Shown: positions 10,574 to 20,044 of the stretch, one piece after another
Layout: the number at the start of each line of letters is the position of its first letter
How positions within the stretch are numbered: the first letter of the stretch is position 1
Source: Bacteroidia bacterium
Lineage (GTDB): Bacteria; Bacteroidota; Bacteroidia; Bacteroidales; Prolixibacteraceae
Assembly (NCBI GenBank): GCA_026391315.1
Contig: JAPLDT010000099.1
Span: 26,706-90,705 of the forward strand
Length of the DNA: 64,000 nt
Reading direction: 5' to 3'
Program-made: the position numbers and the translations under genes
Notes under the pieces: generated by a model
What the model was told of the DNA's origin: nothing
Seen by the model: the letters and a program-made list of their open reading frames with translations, nothing else
Databases searched by the model: none

Positions 10574-10915
10574 ATGGCAACAATTGACTGGGAACGATTC
10601 AACGAGAATTTTCAATATTACGACATGGAGATCATCCGTGAAGTCATAGAGAACTTCTTCGAAGAGTATGAAGAACGGCTGAGTACCATTGAAAAAAATA
10701 TTGCCGACAACGACCTTAAGCAGCTCTCTTTCAATGCCCACAGCATGAAAAGTGTAATCGGCAACTTTATGGCACCGGCACCGCATGAACTTTGCAGACG
10801 AATTGAGGAGCAAGCCAAACAAAATTCCGGAGAAGGAATTCCTGAGCTCTTTTCTGAATTAAAGAGATTGACTTACGAAATGAGGGACGAACTGAGGGAA
10901 TATCTTCTAAAATAA
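10574..10915 (+). CDS. Histidine phosphotransfer (Hpt) domain protein
   Basis: Helical protein with LSFNAHSMKSVIGNFMA, matching the Hpt phospho-histidine motif (AHxxKxxxxxxG-like). Confidence 0.75.
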   Translation: MATIDWERFNENFQYYDMEIIREVIENFFEEYEERLSTIEKNIADNDLKQLSFNAHSMKSVIGNFMAPAPHELCRRIEEQAKQNSGEGIPELFSELKRLTYEMRDELREYLLK

Positions 10916-10920
10916 GACAA

Positions 10921-10957
10921 AAAAAGGTCCTGGTGCGAAACCAGGACCTTTTTTTCT
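10921..10957. terminator. Bidirectional Rho-independent terminator
   Basis: AAAAAGGTCCTGGTgcgaaACCAGGACCTTTTTTTC: stem with A-tract/T-tract on both sides, between convergent ORFs. Confidence 0.85.
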
Positions 10958-11129
10958 AGAGTTTCTTCATGCCAACCCTCGCCAAATAGGCGCTCCTGGC
11001 GAGTTTCGGGTCAGCATCCAATGCGATATAGAGAATAGTTTTGATATCAATAACTACTGCCTGCAATTTTGAAAGATCTGGAGAGACAAAAGAGGCTGGT
11101 TTCTTTTCATACATGTTGTTCGATGCCAT
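10956..11129 (-). CDS. 57-aa small protein, absent from the supplied ORF track
   Basis: Reverse complement reads MASNNMYEKKPASFVSPDLSKLQAVVIDIKTILYIALDADPKLARSAYLARVGMKKL*; stop abuts a bidirectional terminator. Confidence 0.5.
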   Translation of the reverse strand: MASNNMYEKKPASFVSPDLSKLQAVVIDIKTILYIALDADPKLARSAYLARVGMKKL

Positions 11130-11280
11130 GGGAAAGAGTATTAAATGAATTGTTTTTTGAGATTGCCGTTGCCGTTCGGGGTATTTATAAGCAGACAGGT
11201 ATATAATCCGACAAAGATTATTTATCCCAAATTGTAAAAACTTTTGAAAGGTAATGCTAATTATTGGATATACTACAATT

Positions 11281-11334
11281 TAGAGGCAGATTGGTAGAGC
11301 CGACTGATTAAACGGCTCTACCAATCTGCCTCTA
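11281..11334. repeat. Perfect 22-bp inverted repeat with 10-nt loop
   Basis: TAGAGGCAGATTGGTAGAGCCG actgattaaa CGGCTCTACCAATCTGCCTCTA. Confidence 0.9.
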
Positions 11335-11725
11335 CCTATTTTGGAGATGGCCAGCCAGCCAGCTTTACCAAACTTCATGAATTCATTAAGGTATTTTCAG
11401 CAGTTCCCCGAGATTTCAACCACCTTTGAGACACCACACTAACGAATATTCTTGTTAATATTTGTTAAATATCTGTCAAAAATCATGTAAATAATTATGA
11501 TTTTTTAATAGTCTTTATAATATTATCATTAATTTCACACCGGAAAAATGTCTCGGAAAGTATCCCTTTCAAACCAAAACAAACTAAATTCTTAAAATTC
11601 ACTGCATGGGATAATACTTATCAGGCTCGAGATGTGCAATCGATTGTCTAATCCGATAGCACTCGGCGAATTCACTACAAAGGCAACTCAATCAGCATAA
11701 ATAATAATTTCAAACAGAACAGACT

Positions 11726-14700
11726 ATGAAAAAAAATCGAAGGTTTGACTGCTTCACTTTGGGATGTTGTTCACAGATTCTTTTGAAGGTCAAATTGCTT
11801 TCTGTTGTATTGGTGACTGCTTTTGCATCACTTGCGGCAGATGGTCATTTACTTGAGACGAAGCCTGTGATTACGGCTATTCCAGCTGAACAGCAAAAAA
11901 AGATCACTGGTAAAGTTAGTGATGTGGCAGGAGTTCCGATTCCTGGCGCAACTGTTGTTGCCAGTGGCACAACCATTGGTACCACTACCGACATTGACGG
12001 AAATTTCACACTTAGCGTTCCTGCAGGTACCAAAACCCTGTTGGTGAGCTTTGTGGGGATGGTTTCCAAAGATGTACCCATTGGAAACAACAACAATTTC
12101 AGGATTACGCTTGCCGAATCGACCGTTGGTTTGGAAGAGGTGGTTGTCGTGGGATATGGTACCCAGAAGAAAGAGAGTGTGGTCGGCGCCATCACCCAGG
12201 TAAACAACCAATCCCTGATGCGTTCAGGAACCTCAAACGTCACCAATGCCATCACCGGTAAACTTTCAGGTGTATTAACCATCCAGCAAACAGGTGAGCC
12301 TGGCGCCAGCAATTCTGAGATAGTGATCCGCGGTCTTTCCAGTTGGAATGGTTCCGCTCCTTTGGTTCTGGTTGACGGCGTTGAACGTGATTTCAACTCA
12401 CTGGATCCCAATGAAGTAGATAAAATTTCGGTTTTGAAAGATGCTTCAGCCACCGCAGTTTTTGGTGCCAGGGGCGCGAACGGCGTTATCATCGTCTCCA
12501 CAAAACGTGGTAAAATTGGAAAACCGGTGCTCGATTTCTCCGCATCCTACGGTATCCAAAAAGCTACAAGGATCCCTGATCATATCAGCTCCTATACCAC
12601 CATGTCTATGTACAATGTGGGTTTGATGAACGGCGCGAAATTCCAGGACCTGCTTCCAAAATCTGTTCTGGATCAATATGCCAATCCTTCTACTCCTCTG
12701 AATGCCCTGCGTTACCCCAACGTCAACTGGTTTGATGAGGTGACCAGGCCTTATGCCCCCAACATCAATGCCAACTTCAACGTTTCGGGAGGAACCAACT
12801 TCGTCAAATACTTCTGTTCTTTGGGATATTTGTACGAAGGCGATTTCTTCAATGCAAAACAAGATGGCTTTTACGACCTGAGTTACAGGTACAACCGTTT
12901 CAACTACCGGACCAACGTCGATTTTCAGTTGACACCTACCACTACCCTCTCTTTCAACCTGGGTGGTCAAACCGGTATCAAGAACTCGCCAGATAGCAAC
13001 CCCTGGAGAAACCTCTATTCTACTGGTCCGGCACGTTATCCTGCTTATTTTCCCGCCTGGGTACTCAATCAGGTACCTGATCCAACATACCCAAATGAAA
13101 CAGGAATACGACTTGCCGCCAACTTCGGTGAATATACCGGAAACCCATATACCAGCTTACATACCGGCCAGTTCAACCAGGATTTAAATACAAAATTGTT
13201 TACTGACGTTCTGTTCAACCAGAAACTTGATTTCATTACCAAAGGACTCTCCTTTGCAGGGAAAGCTGCATTGAGTACCTATTATGTAAACAGAATCCTC
13301 ACTGCGAACTGGACTGCTCCGGAGTACCAGCTTAACTATGATGACATAGGAAAACCCGGTGTAAATCCCTGGAACAGGATAACCTCTGCAGGTAACGAAT
13401 ATTACAAGCAGCAACCGCTGGATATCAATGTTGGAGGGATGCAGAGTGGTTATTACCGCGACCTCTATTATGAATTTGGCTTTAACTATGACAATACCTT
13501 CGGAAAACATTCCGTTACCGGTTTGGCTTTGATGAACCGACAACAGAAGAACAAAGGAACTGAATTTCCTTACTACAATGAAGGACTCGTTGGCAGAACT
13601 ACCTATGATTATGACCACAAGTATTTGTTGGAAGTAAATGTCGGTTATACCGGATCAGAGAGATTTGCGCCGGGAAATCGCTTCGGATTCTTCCCTTCCG
13701 GAGCTATTGGCTGGGTCGTTTCCGAGGAGAGATTCTTCAAAAATGCTATTCCATGGATCAGCAAAATGAAGCTTCGCTATTCTGATGGTCTGACGGGTAG
13801 TGACAATGCGGCCAACAGATGGCTTTACAACAGTGCTTACTATTCAGACAATGCCGGTTCTCCCGGTCCTTATCTGCATGAAGATTTGGGCGCCAACTCA
13901 ACGGCACAATGGGAACAGGCCAGGAAAAGGGACATTGGTTTAGAATTGGAACTTTTTAAAAGCCAACTGAAGATCAACGTCGATTTGTTCGATGAGCAGC
14001 GCGACAAGATGCTGCTTAGCCCGCGCAGTGTAACCATGATGGTAGGAAACTCATTCAAGGACCTGAACCTGGGGAAATTGAAAAAACATGGATTGGAGTT
14101 GGAAGTCGAATACAACCATACCACTGCAACCAAGCTGAACTATTGGGTAAAAGGAATTTTCGGCTACAACGAGAACAGGATCATTTTCAAGGACGACCCA
14201 CCGTATGCACCTGAATATACAAAGGATGCCGGAAAACCGCTGGGATCGCAGATTAATGGTGTTCTTTTGACGGGAACAGGATATTATACCTCCGTTGACG
14301 ATATCCACAACAATCCGGCGCCAATTGATCTCTACAAGATTAATGTAGGCGACTACAAATTCCTTGATTACAAGGTTGACGGTAAAATTTCCAGCCTCGA
14401 CAAATATCCGATTGCCGGTTCTACTTTCCCGCCGATTACCTATTCACTTTCGGGAGGAATTGTCTGGAATAAATTCGAATTCAACTGCATGTTCCAGGGA
14501 AACCAGGGAAAATATGTTGAATACAACCAAACATACGAAGTCGAATTTATCAAAGGCGACTGGCGTGTGCACTCATCACAGCTTGATTACTGGGCTCCCA
14601 ACAATCCGGATGCTAACCACTCAACCCTGCATTACAGCGGCAGTTCAAGCGCCGACATCCTCTTCTGGGGCGGTGGTGAGGCAGATAGGGGTTATCAAAT

Positions 14701-14950
14701 TGCTGTTGAAAACCGTTTCTGGCGCAAGGCTGATTACCTGCGTCTGAAAGAGGTCTATCTTGGTTACAATATGTCTTCCAAGTTCCTTAGCCGCCTGGCT
14801 GGTGTTTCCAACCTGACAGTTTATGGCTCAGGAAACAACCTTTGGACCCTGACCAACCTGATCGAAGGTGATCCGGAACGGAAAGATTTCCAACAGGGAT
14901 TCTATCCACAGATGACTGTTGTCAAATTTGGTGTTAAAGTCAATTTTTAA
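11726..14950 (+). CDS. SusC-like TonB-dependent outer membrane transporter (pair 1)
   Basis: Carboxypeptidase-like N-terminal domain (ITGKVSDVAGVPIPGATV), VVVVGYGTQKKESVVGAI, plug LVDGVERDFNSLDPNEVDKISVLKDASATAVFGARGANGVIIVSTKRGK. Confidence 0.96.
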   Translation: MKKNRRFDCFTLGCCSQILLKVKLLSVVLVTAFASLAADGHLLETKPVITAIPAEQQKKITGKVSDVAGVPIPGATVVASGTTIGTTTDIDGNFTLSVPAGTKTLLVSFVGMVSKDVPIGNNNNFRITLAESTVGLEEVVVVGYGTQKKESVVGAITQVNNQSLMRSGTSNVTNAITGKLSGVLTIQQTGEPGASNSEIVIRGLSSWNGSAPLVLVDGVERDFNSLDPNEVDKISVLKDASATAVFGARGANGVIIVSTKRGKIGKPVLDFSASYGIQKATRIPDHISSYTTMSMYNVGLMNGAKFQDLLPKSVLDQYANPSTPLNALRYPNVNWFDEVTRPYAPNINANFNVSGGTNFVKYFCSLGYLYEGDFFNAKQDGFYDLSYRYNRFNYRTNVDFQLTPTTTLSFNLGGQTGIKNSPDSNPWRNLYSTGPARYPAYFPAWVLNQVPDPTYPNETGIRLAANFGEYTGNPYTSLHTGQFNQDLNTKLFTDVLFNQKLDFITKGLSFAGKAALSTYYVNRILTANWTAPEYQLNYDDIGKPGVNPWNRITSAGNEYYKQQPLDINVGGMQSGYYRDLYYEFGFNYDNTFGKHSVTGLALMNRQQKNKGTEFPYYNEGLVGRTTYDYDHKYLLEVNVGYTGSERFAPGNRFGFFPSGAIGWVVSEERFFKNAIPWISKMKLRYSDGLTGSDNAANRWLYNSAYYSDNAGSPGPYLHEDLGANSTAQWEQARKRDIGLELELFKSQLKINVDLFDEQRDKMLLSPRSVTMMVGNSFKDLNLGKLKKHGLELEVEYNHTTATKLNYWVKGIFGYNENRIIFKDDPPYAPEYTKDAGKPLGSQINGVLLTGTGYYTSVDDIHNNPAPIDLYKINVGDYKFLDYKVDGKISSLDKYPIAGSTFPPITYSLSGGIVWNKFEFNCMFQGNQGKYVEYNQTYEVEFIKGDWRVHSSQLDYWAPNNPDANHSTLHYSGSSSADILFWGGGEADRGYQIAVENRFWRKADYLRLKEVYLGYNMSSKFLSRLAGVSNLTVYGSGNNLWTLTNLIEGDPERKDFQQGFYPQMTVVKFGVKVNF

Positions 14951-14969
14951 ACGCTAAAACAGCTTTACC

Positions 14970-16841
14970 ATGAAAAATCATAAGCTTCTTACACTTATAC
15001 TAATCCTGATGCTTCCTATTTTCCTTGCCTCTTGTCTGGAGAGTTACCTAGACAAGTCGCCGGAATCAGGACTGACAACCGAGGACGTATTCCAGAAACT
15101 GGATAACTTCAAAAAATTCTTTCTGGATGTCTATGAAGGACGCCAGAACAGGCCGGACACCAATGGATCATATGCATGGAGAGACTGGAACATCAAAATG
15201 GGAATGCCCTTCTATTTTGACCAGTGGGACCAGAAATATACCTGGGAAGGACTCACCGATTGTGCCGATATGGGACGTTACATGGAAGGACAAACTTTCA
15301 AGAGCGGTCAGGTTTCAGCTTTTGTCAACAAATTTACCTACGACCCGGCCCGCCGGCCTATTTTAGGCTCCTTGTTTACGGCCATCCGTATCTGTAACCT
15401 GACGCTTGCGAATATCAAAAAGTTGCAGGCTGATCAGTCCATCATCGACGACTATACCGCTCAGGCTCACTTTGTGAGGGCTTTTGCCCATTTCGAGCTG
15501 TTCAGGATTTGGGGACCGATGCCCTATATTACCAAGGCAATGGGACCTGAAGACCAATGGGATATTCCAAGATTGACAAAGCACGAAACACTGATTCGTA
15601 TCGCTGCCGACATGGACACAGCTGCTACTTTCTTTGCAAAAGCAGGTTTGATGCGTCGTGACAACCCCATTCCGGGAGCTCCGGGTCACTTAACCAATAC
15701 TGACCAGAAGTATCCAACCGGAGTGGCAGCCAAAGCATTCAAATCGCGTGCCTTGTTGTATGCTGCTAGTCCACTGAACAATGAACTGGGCATCAAAGAT
15801 TGGGAAAATGCCGCCATTGCAAGCTGGGAGGCCATTACCATTGCCAAACAAAATGGTTATGATCTGCAGACAGCTGCCAAATACAAGGACAACTATGTAG
15901 GCGTCACCTACACCAATGAACAATTGTGGGGTTATAACTATGGCACATGGAATGAAACCAATGGCAACCAGCAAGGAATGATCAATGGTGTTTTTGGAAA
16001 CAGTAAATCCAGTTGGTCGGGTGAATGTCCAACACAGAATTTTGTGGATAAATTCGAAACAAAAGATGGTTATCCGCTGAATACCCAAGCTGATAGGGAT
16101 GCAGCCATTGCAGCTGGTAAATTTAAGGAACAGGATCCTTATGCCAACCGCGATCCCCGGTTCTACATCGACATCATTCACAATCAGGCAACCAACATGA
16201 CAGGTTGGAGCAGTTCGAAGGCTCAAATTTGGTTCCAAATGGTCAACGGCGTTGCTCAATATGGCGAATTGATTGACCAATCCTACCTTGGGATTACCCG
16301 AACAGGTTATTATTCAAGAAAAAGATGGACAGAAACCAGCGTAAAAAACAAAACTTCCAAACAGGTTACCGATCCAATTATCCGTCTGGGCGAATTGTAC
16401 CTGAACTATGCGGAAGCTGCCAACGAAGCCTATGGTCCGAATGGAATGGCACCGGGAGCATCCATGACCGCACTTCAGTCGGTTAATCTGATCAGAACAA
16501 GAATCGGACAGTCTGATGTGCTTGCCAAATACACTGTTTCAAAGGATGAATTCAGGCCTCGCGTCAAGAATGAGCGCAATATCGAACTTTGTTTTGAGGG
16601 ACACTACTATTTTGATATCCGTCGCTGGAAAGATGCTCCCGTTTGCTATGCGGGTCCATTAATGGGCGTAACTGTAGAAAAGGTAGCCGTAAGCCCAACC
16701 TATCCGACTGGTTTTAAATACGACCGCTACCCTCTCTCCTCTGATCGTCAGAGCAACTGGAAAGACGCCATGTATTATCTGCCTTTTAATACAGAGGATA
16801 CCTATAAAATGAAAAAATTCGTATCAAACGAAGTTTGGTAA
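14970..16841 (+). CDS. SusD/RagB-like outer membrane lipoprotein (pair 1)
   Basis: Lipobox LASC; C-terminal RVKNERNIELCFEGHYYFDIRRWKDAP SusD signature. Confidence 0.95.
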   Translation: MKNHKLLTLILILMLPIFLASCLESYLDKSPESGLTTEDVFQKLDNFKKFFLDVYEGRQNRPDTNGSYAWRDWNIKMGMPFYFDQWDQKYTWEGLTDCADMGRYMEGQTFKSGQVSAFVNKFTYDPARRPILGSLFTAIRICNLTLANIKKLQADQSIIDDYTAQAHFVRAFAHFELFRIWGPMPYITKAMGPEDQWDIPRLTKHETLIRIAADMDTAATFFAKAGLMRRDNPIPGAPGHLTNTDQKYPTGVAAKAFKSRALLYAASPLNNELGIKDWENAAIASWEAITIAKQNGYDLQTAAKYKDNYVGVTYTNEQLWGYNYGTWNETNGNQQGMINGVFGNSKSSWSGECPTQNFVDKFETKDGYPLNTQADRDAAIAAGKFKEQDPYANRDPRFYIDIIHNQATNMTGWSSSKAQIWFQMVNGVAQYGELIDQSYLGITRTGYYSRKRWTETSVKNKTSKQVTDPIIRLGELYLNYAEAANEAYGPNGMAPGASMTALQSVNLIRTRIGQSDVLAKYTVSKDEFRPRVKNERNIELCFEGHYYFDIRRWKDAPVCYAGPLMGVTVEKVAVSPTYPTGFKYDRYPLSSDRQSNWKDAMYYLPFNTEDTYKMKKFVSNEVW

Positions 16842-16855
16842 CTAATCCTAAAAAA

Positions 16856-19800
16856 ATGAGCATTATGAGATATCATAATATATTTTTGAAATACAGAACG
16901 ATCGGAATGATGTTGCTCTGTATTGTAATGGCAGTATCACTTTCCGCGCAGGATCAAAAAGTCTCAAAGAAGGTGAAATTGATCAATGTCACCCTGAAGG
17001 TTACCGATGAAAACGGAAATGCATTTCCAAAGGCGCAGGTAATTGTAGGTGAGGGTGTTATCCACGACGAGACTGATGATATGGGATCCTTTACCTACAA
17101 AGGCTATCCGGACGATTTCGTAACAGTTTCTGCAAACGGGTATGAGAAAAGTGTTGCCCTGGCAGAAGAATTGGCCAAGAACGGCACTGTCAGACTGGTG
17201 AGGTCCAAACTTCAAATGACCGAAGATGACCTTGTTCCTCTACCCTTCTTTGAAATGAAGAAAAGGGAGACCACCGGCTCGTCCGATATATTGACCTCCA
17301 GTCAACTGGAGAGATATCCATCTACCGACTTCCGTAACTCCATGACAGGTCTCGGAACAGGAGTCGAAGTCAGGGAAATGAATGGAGCCCCCGGAATCAG
17401 TGCGGAAGAGTTTACTTCACGAAATGGTTTTAGTGCAAAAATGAATGTATATGCCCGCCAGATGAACATGATGTACATCATCGATGATGTTCCTACCGAT
17501 ATCACCGAGATGCCGCTCGACCCAAATGAGGTTGAATCTGTCACCATCGTAAAGGATATTGCCGATAAAGCGATGTTCGGGCCATCCGCCGCGAACGGGA
17601 TCATTTTCGTAAAAACCAAAAGAGGAAAGTCCAACGAAAGAGTGCTGAACGCGAATGTTGAGTACGGCACTTCCGTTATTGACAGGTTCCCCGGATGGGT
17701 TAACGGAGGCGAATATGCTACCCTCAACAACCTGGCTCGTACCAACGAAGGATTGACTCCCCGCTATCTGGATACCGACGTGTCAGCCTATGCCAAAAAC
17801 AATGCCTACGACTATTACCACCCAAGCGTGGATTACAGGTCGATGATGTTGAAAAATTCAATGTCCTATACCAGGATGAACCTCTCCTCCTCCGGTGGTA
17901 ACGACAGGGTGCAATACTTTGCCTACCTGGGTTACAATGGGGAAGGTGATATATACAAAATTGGCCCAACAGCAGACTACAACCGTTTGAATGCCCGGTC
18001 GAACATCGACATCAAAATCAACGATTTCATTAAGGTTCAGTTCAACTTTTTTGGAGGGCTCTCCTTCCGTCGCTCTCCCAACTATGGTTACAACGTCAAT
18101 TATACCAACCAGGATGCCGGAACCAATCTCGTTTTAACAGGTATTGAATTTCCAAGTGTTTTGAACGACATCACCACAACTCCTCCTGTGGCCTTCCCGG
18201 TATATGCAGCGCCTTATGACCCAGCGTCCGGAAATCCGCCCTATTATGGTGTAAGTTCAAATTACTCCCAAAACCCGATTGGTAACCTGACCGCGAACGG
18301 TTATTATACTGAATCAGGCCGTACCGGAGCAGCAACTACAGCGCTGGAATTCGACATGAGAAGCATTTTGCCTGGATTGAAATCTAAATCCTACCTTGCA
18401 TTCGATGCATTCAATCAGTTGCGTGTCGGAAAGGCCCAGAATTATTATGCTTACATCGCCACTCCGTCCAAAACAGCCGCAGGGGCCGACACCATTTTGT
18501 TGGCCAAAGCGCACGATGGTACGCAGATGGACGACCAGGTATTGCTGAACGAATACTATTACCAGCAAATGGCTGTTTATGAAAACCTCAGCTACGTCAA
18601 GAAATGGGATAAAAATGACCTGCAATTATCAGCAACCTATTTTATCTCCAAAATTGCCAGAAGCAAGACGGAAGAGCCACAACGACTACAGAACGGAGTT
18701 CTGACCGGTAAATATACCTGGAACGACAAGTTCATTTTCAATGGCGTTGTCAACTATGGCGGAACATCTGCATTTGACAGGGGTCACCGGTATAAATTCT
18801 TTCCTTCGGGTGGCTTTGCCTGGGTGGTTTCGGAAGAGAAATTCATGAAGAACATCAAGAGCATTGATTATCTGAAACTAAGGGTACAAGGAGGTATACT
18901 TGGATACGAGAGCTTCCTGGCGCCCTTCTCCTACCGTGACAGATGGAACAACAACAACAATGGTACCCTTTTCGGACCGGCTTCCACCAACCAATGGTTC
19001 GGCAACACTACCGAAACACTTGTTTACAGAGTCTCTCCCAACCGTACTGGCAATCCTGATATCACATGGGAATTACGCAAAGAGTTCAGCGCTGGCCTTG
19101 ACGGATTGTTCTTCGGTGAAAAACTTGCGCTGGAACTAACTTATTATAACAACCTACGTGACGGGGTTATCTCACAGGTTTCGAGCCGCGCACCAAATAT
19201 TGCAGGGGTTTCAAGCGCCCTCCCCCGTTTCAATTTCAATAAATACAGATACACGGGTATTGAATTTGGAATTCAATACACAGATAAGTTCGGAAAGTTT
19301 GAATATACGATTGGAGGAAATGGCGCCATTCAGAATTCAAAAGTTGAAAAATACGATGAACCACAATATCGCAATGCCTATCAGATCCGTACCGGAACAG
19401 CTTTGGACCTTATAATGGGTCAAACCTATATCGGCAAGTTTGCCACGGATGCCGAAGCCCTTGTGGTTCCCCAACTTTATGACCAGACGCTTCATGCCGG
19501 AGACCTGAAATACAAAGACAACAACGGTGATGGTTTTATCGATGACTCCGATGCAAGCCCAATTGGTCACGGCACTCCGCGCCTGTTCTATTCAGCCAAT
19601 CTTAAGCTGGATTATAAAGGCTTTGAATTGTATGTGATGGGAACAGGCCGTGCATTATATGACATAATGCTCGCCAACCAGTATTACTGGAATGGCTGGG
19701 GTGATAACACCTATTCGACTTTTGTCAGGGACAACATTGGAGGTGCTTACCCTCGTCTGACCTACAACAAGGTGAACAACAATTTCGTAGGGTCAAATTT

Positions 19801-20032
19801 CTGGTTGGTAAAAGGAGGGTTTTTCAAGATCCAGAACGTCGAACTGTCCTATACCCTGCCGGGAAACTCTTTAAAGATTATTGGCGCCAGGGGTACAAAA
19901 TTCTTTGTACGCGGAGCTAATCTTCTCACCATTTCGAAGATCAAAGATGTTGATCCCGAGTCAATCGATTCCGGTGTAGAGACCTATCCTTTGTTCAAGA
20001 CCTATTCGGTCGGAATTAAATTAACCTTTTAA
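16856..20032 (+). CDS. SusC-like TonB-dependent outer membrane transporter (pair 2, divergent plug)
   Basis: Plug region YIIDDVPTDITEMPLDPNEVESVTIVKDIADKAMFGPSAANGIIFVKTKRGK. The listed ORF starts at a TTG (16835); ATG at 16856 is more likely. Confidence 0.93.
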   Translation: MSIMRYHNIFLKYRTIGMMLLCIVMAVSLSAQDQKVSKKVKLINVTLKVTDENGNAFPKAQVIVGEGVIHDETDDMGSFTYKGYPDDFVTVSANGYEKSVALAEELAKNGTVRLVRSKLQMTEDDLVPLPFFEMKKRETTGSSDILTSSQLERYPSTDFRNSMTGLGTGVEVREMNGAPGISAEEFTSRNGFSAKMNVYARQMNMMYIIDDVPTDITEMPLDPNEVESVTIVKDIADKAMFGPSAANGIIFVKTKRGKSNERVLNANVEYGTSVIDRFPGWVNGGEYATLNNLARTNEGLTPRYLDTDVSAYAKNNAYDYYHPSVDYRSMMLKNSMSYTRMNLSSSGGNDRVQYFAYLGYNGEGDIYKIGPTADYNRLNARSNIDIKINDFIKVQFNFFGGLSFRRSPNYGYNVNYTNQDAGTNLVLTGIEFPSVLNDITTTPPVAFPVYAAPYDPASGNPPYYGVSSNYSQNPIGNLTANGYYTESGRTGAATTALEFDMRSILPGLKSKSYLAFDAFNQLRVGKAQNYYAYIATPSKTAAGADTILLAKAHDGTQMDDQVLLNEYYYQQMAVYENLSYVKKWDKNDLQLSATYFISKIARSKTEEPQRLQNGVLTGKYTWNDKFIFNGVVNYGGTSAFDRGHRYKFFPSGGFAWVVSEEKFMKNIKSIDYLKLRVQGGILGYESFLAPFSYRDRWNNNNNGTLFGPASTNQWFGNTTETLVYRVSPNRTGNPDITWELRKEFSAGLDGLFFGEKLALELTYYNNLRDGVISQVSSRAPNIAGVSSALPRFNFNKYRYTGIEFGIQYTDKFGKFEYTIGGNGAIQNSKVEKYDEPQYRNAYQIRTGTALDLIMGQTYIGKFATDAEALVVPQLYDQTLHAGDLKYKDNNGDGFIDDSDASPIGHGTPRLFYSANLKLDYKGFELYVMGTGRALYDIMLANQYYWNGWGDNTYSTFVRDNIGGAYPRLTYNKVNNNFVGSNFWLVKGGFFKIQNVELSYTLPGNSLKIIGARGTKFFVRGANLLTISKIKDVDPESIDSGVETYPLFKTYSVGIKLTF

Positions 20033-20044
20033 TTGAAAACCATT

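Noticed and set aside
11845-12501. 218-aa ORF on the minus strand inside SusC pair 1
   Set aside because: Antisense to a confidently coding gene; no recognisable domain, and composition reflects the codon pattern of the opposite strand. The other long antisense ORFs (e.g. 15690-16280, 9905-10396, 42950-43534) were rejected for the same reason.
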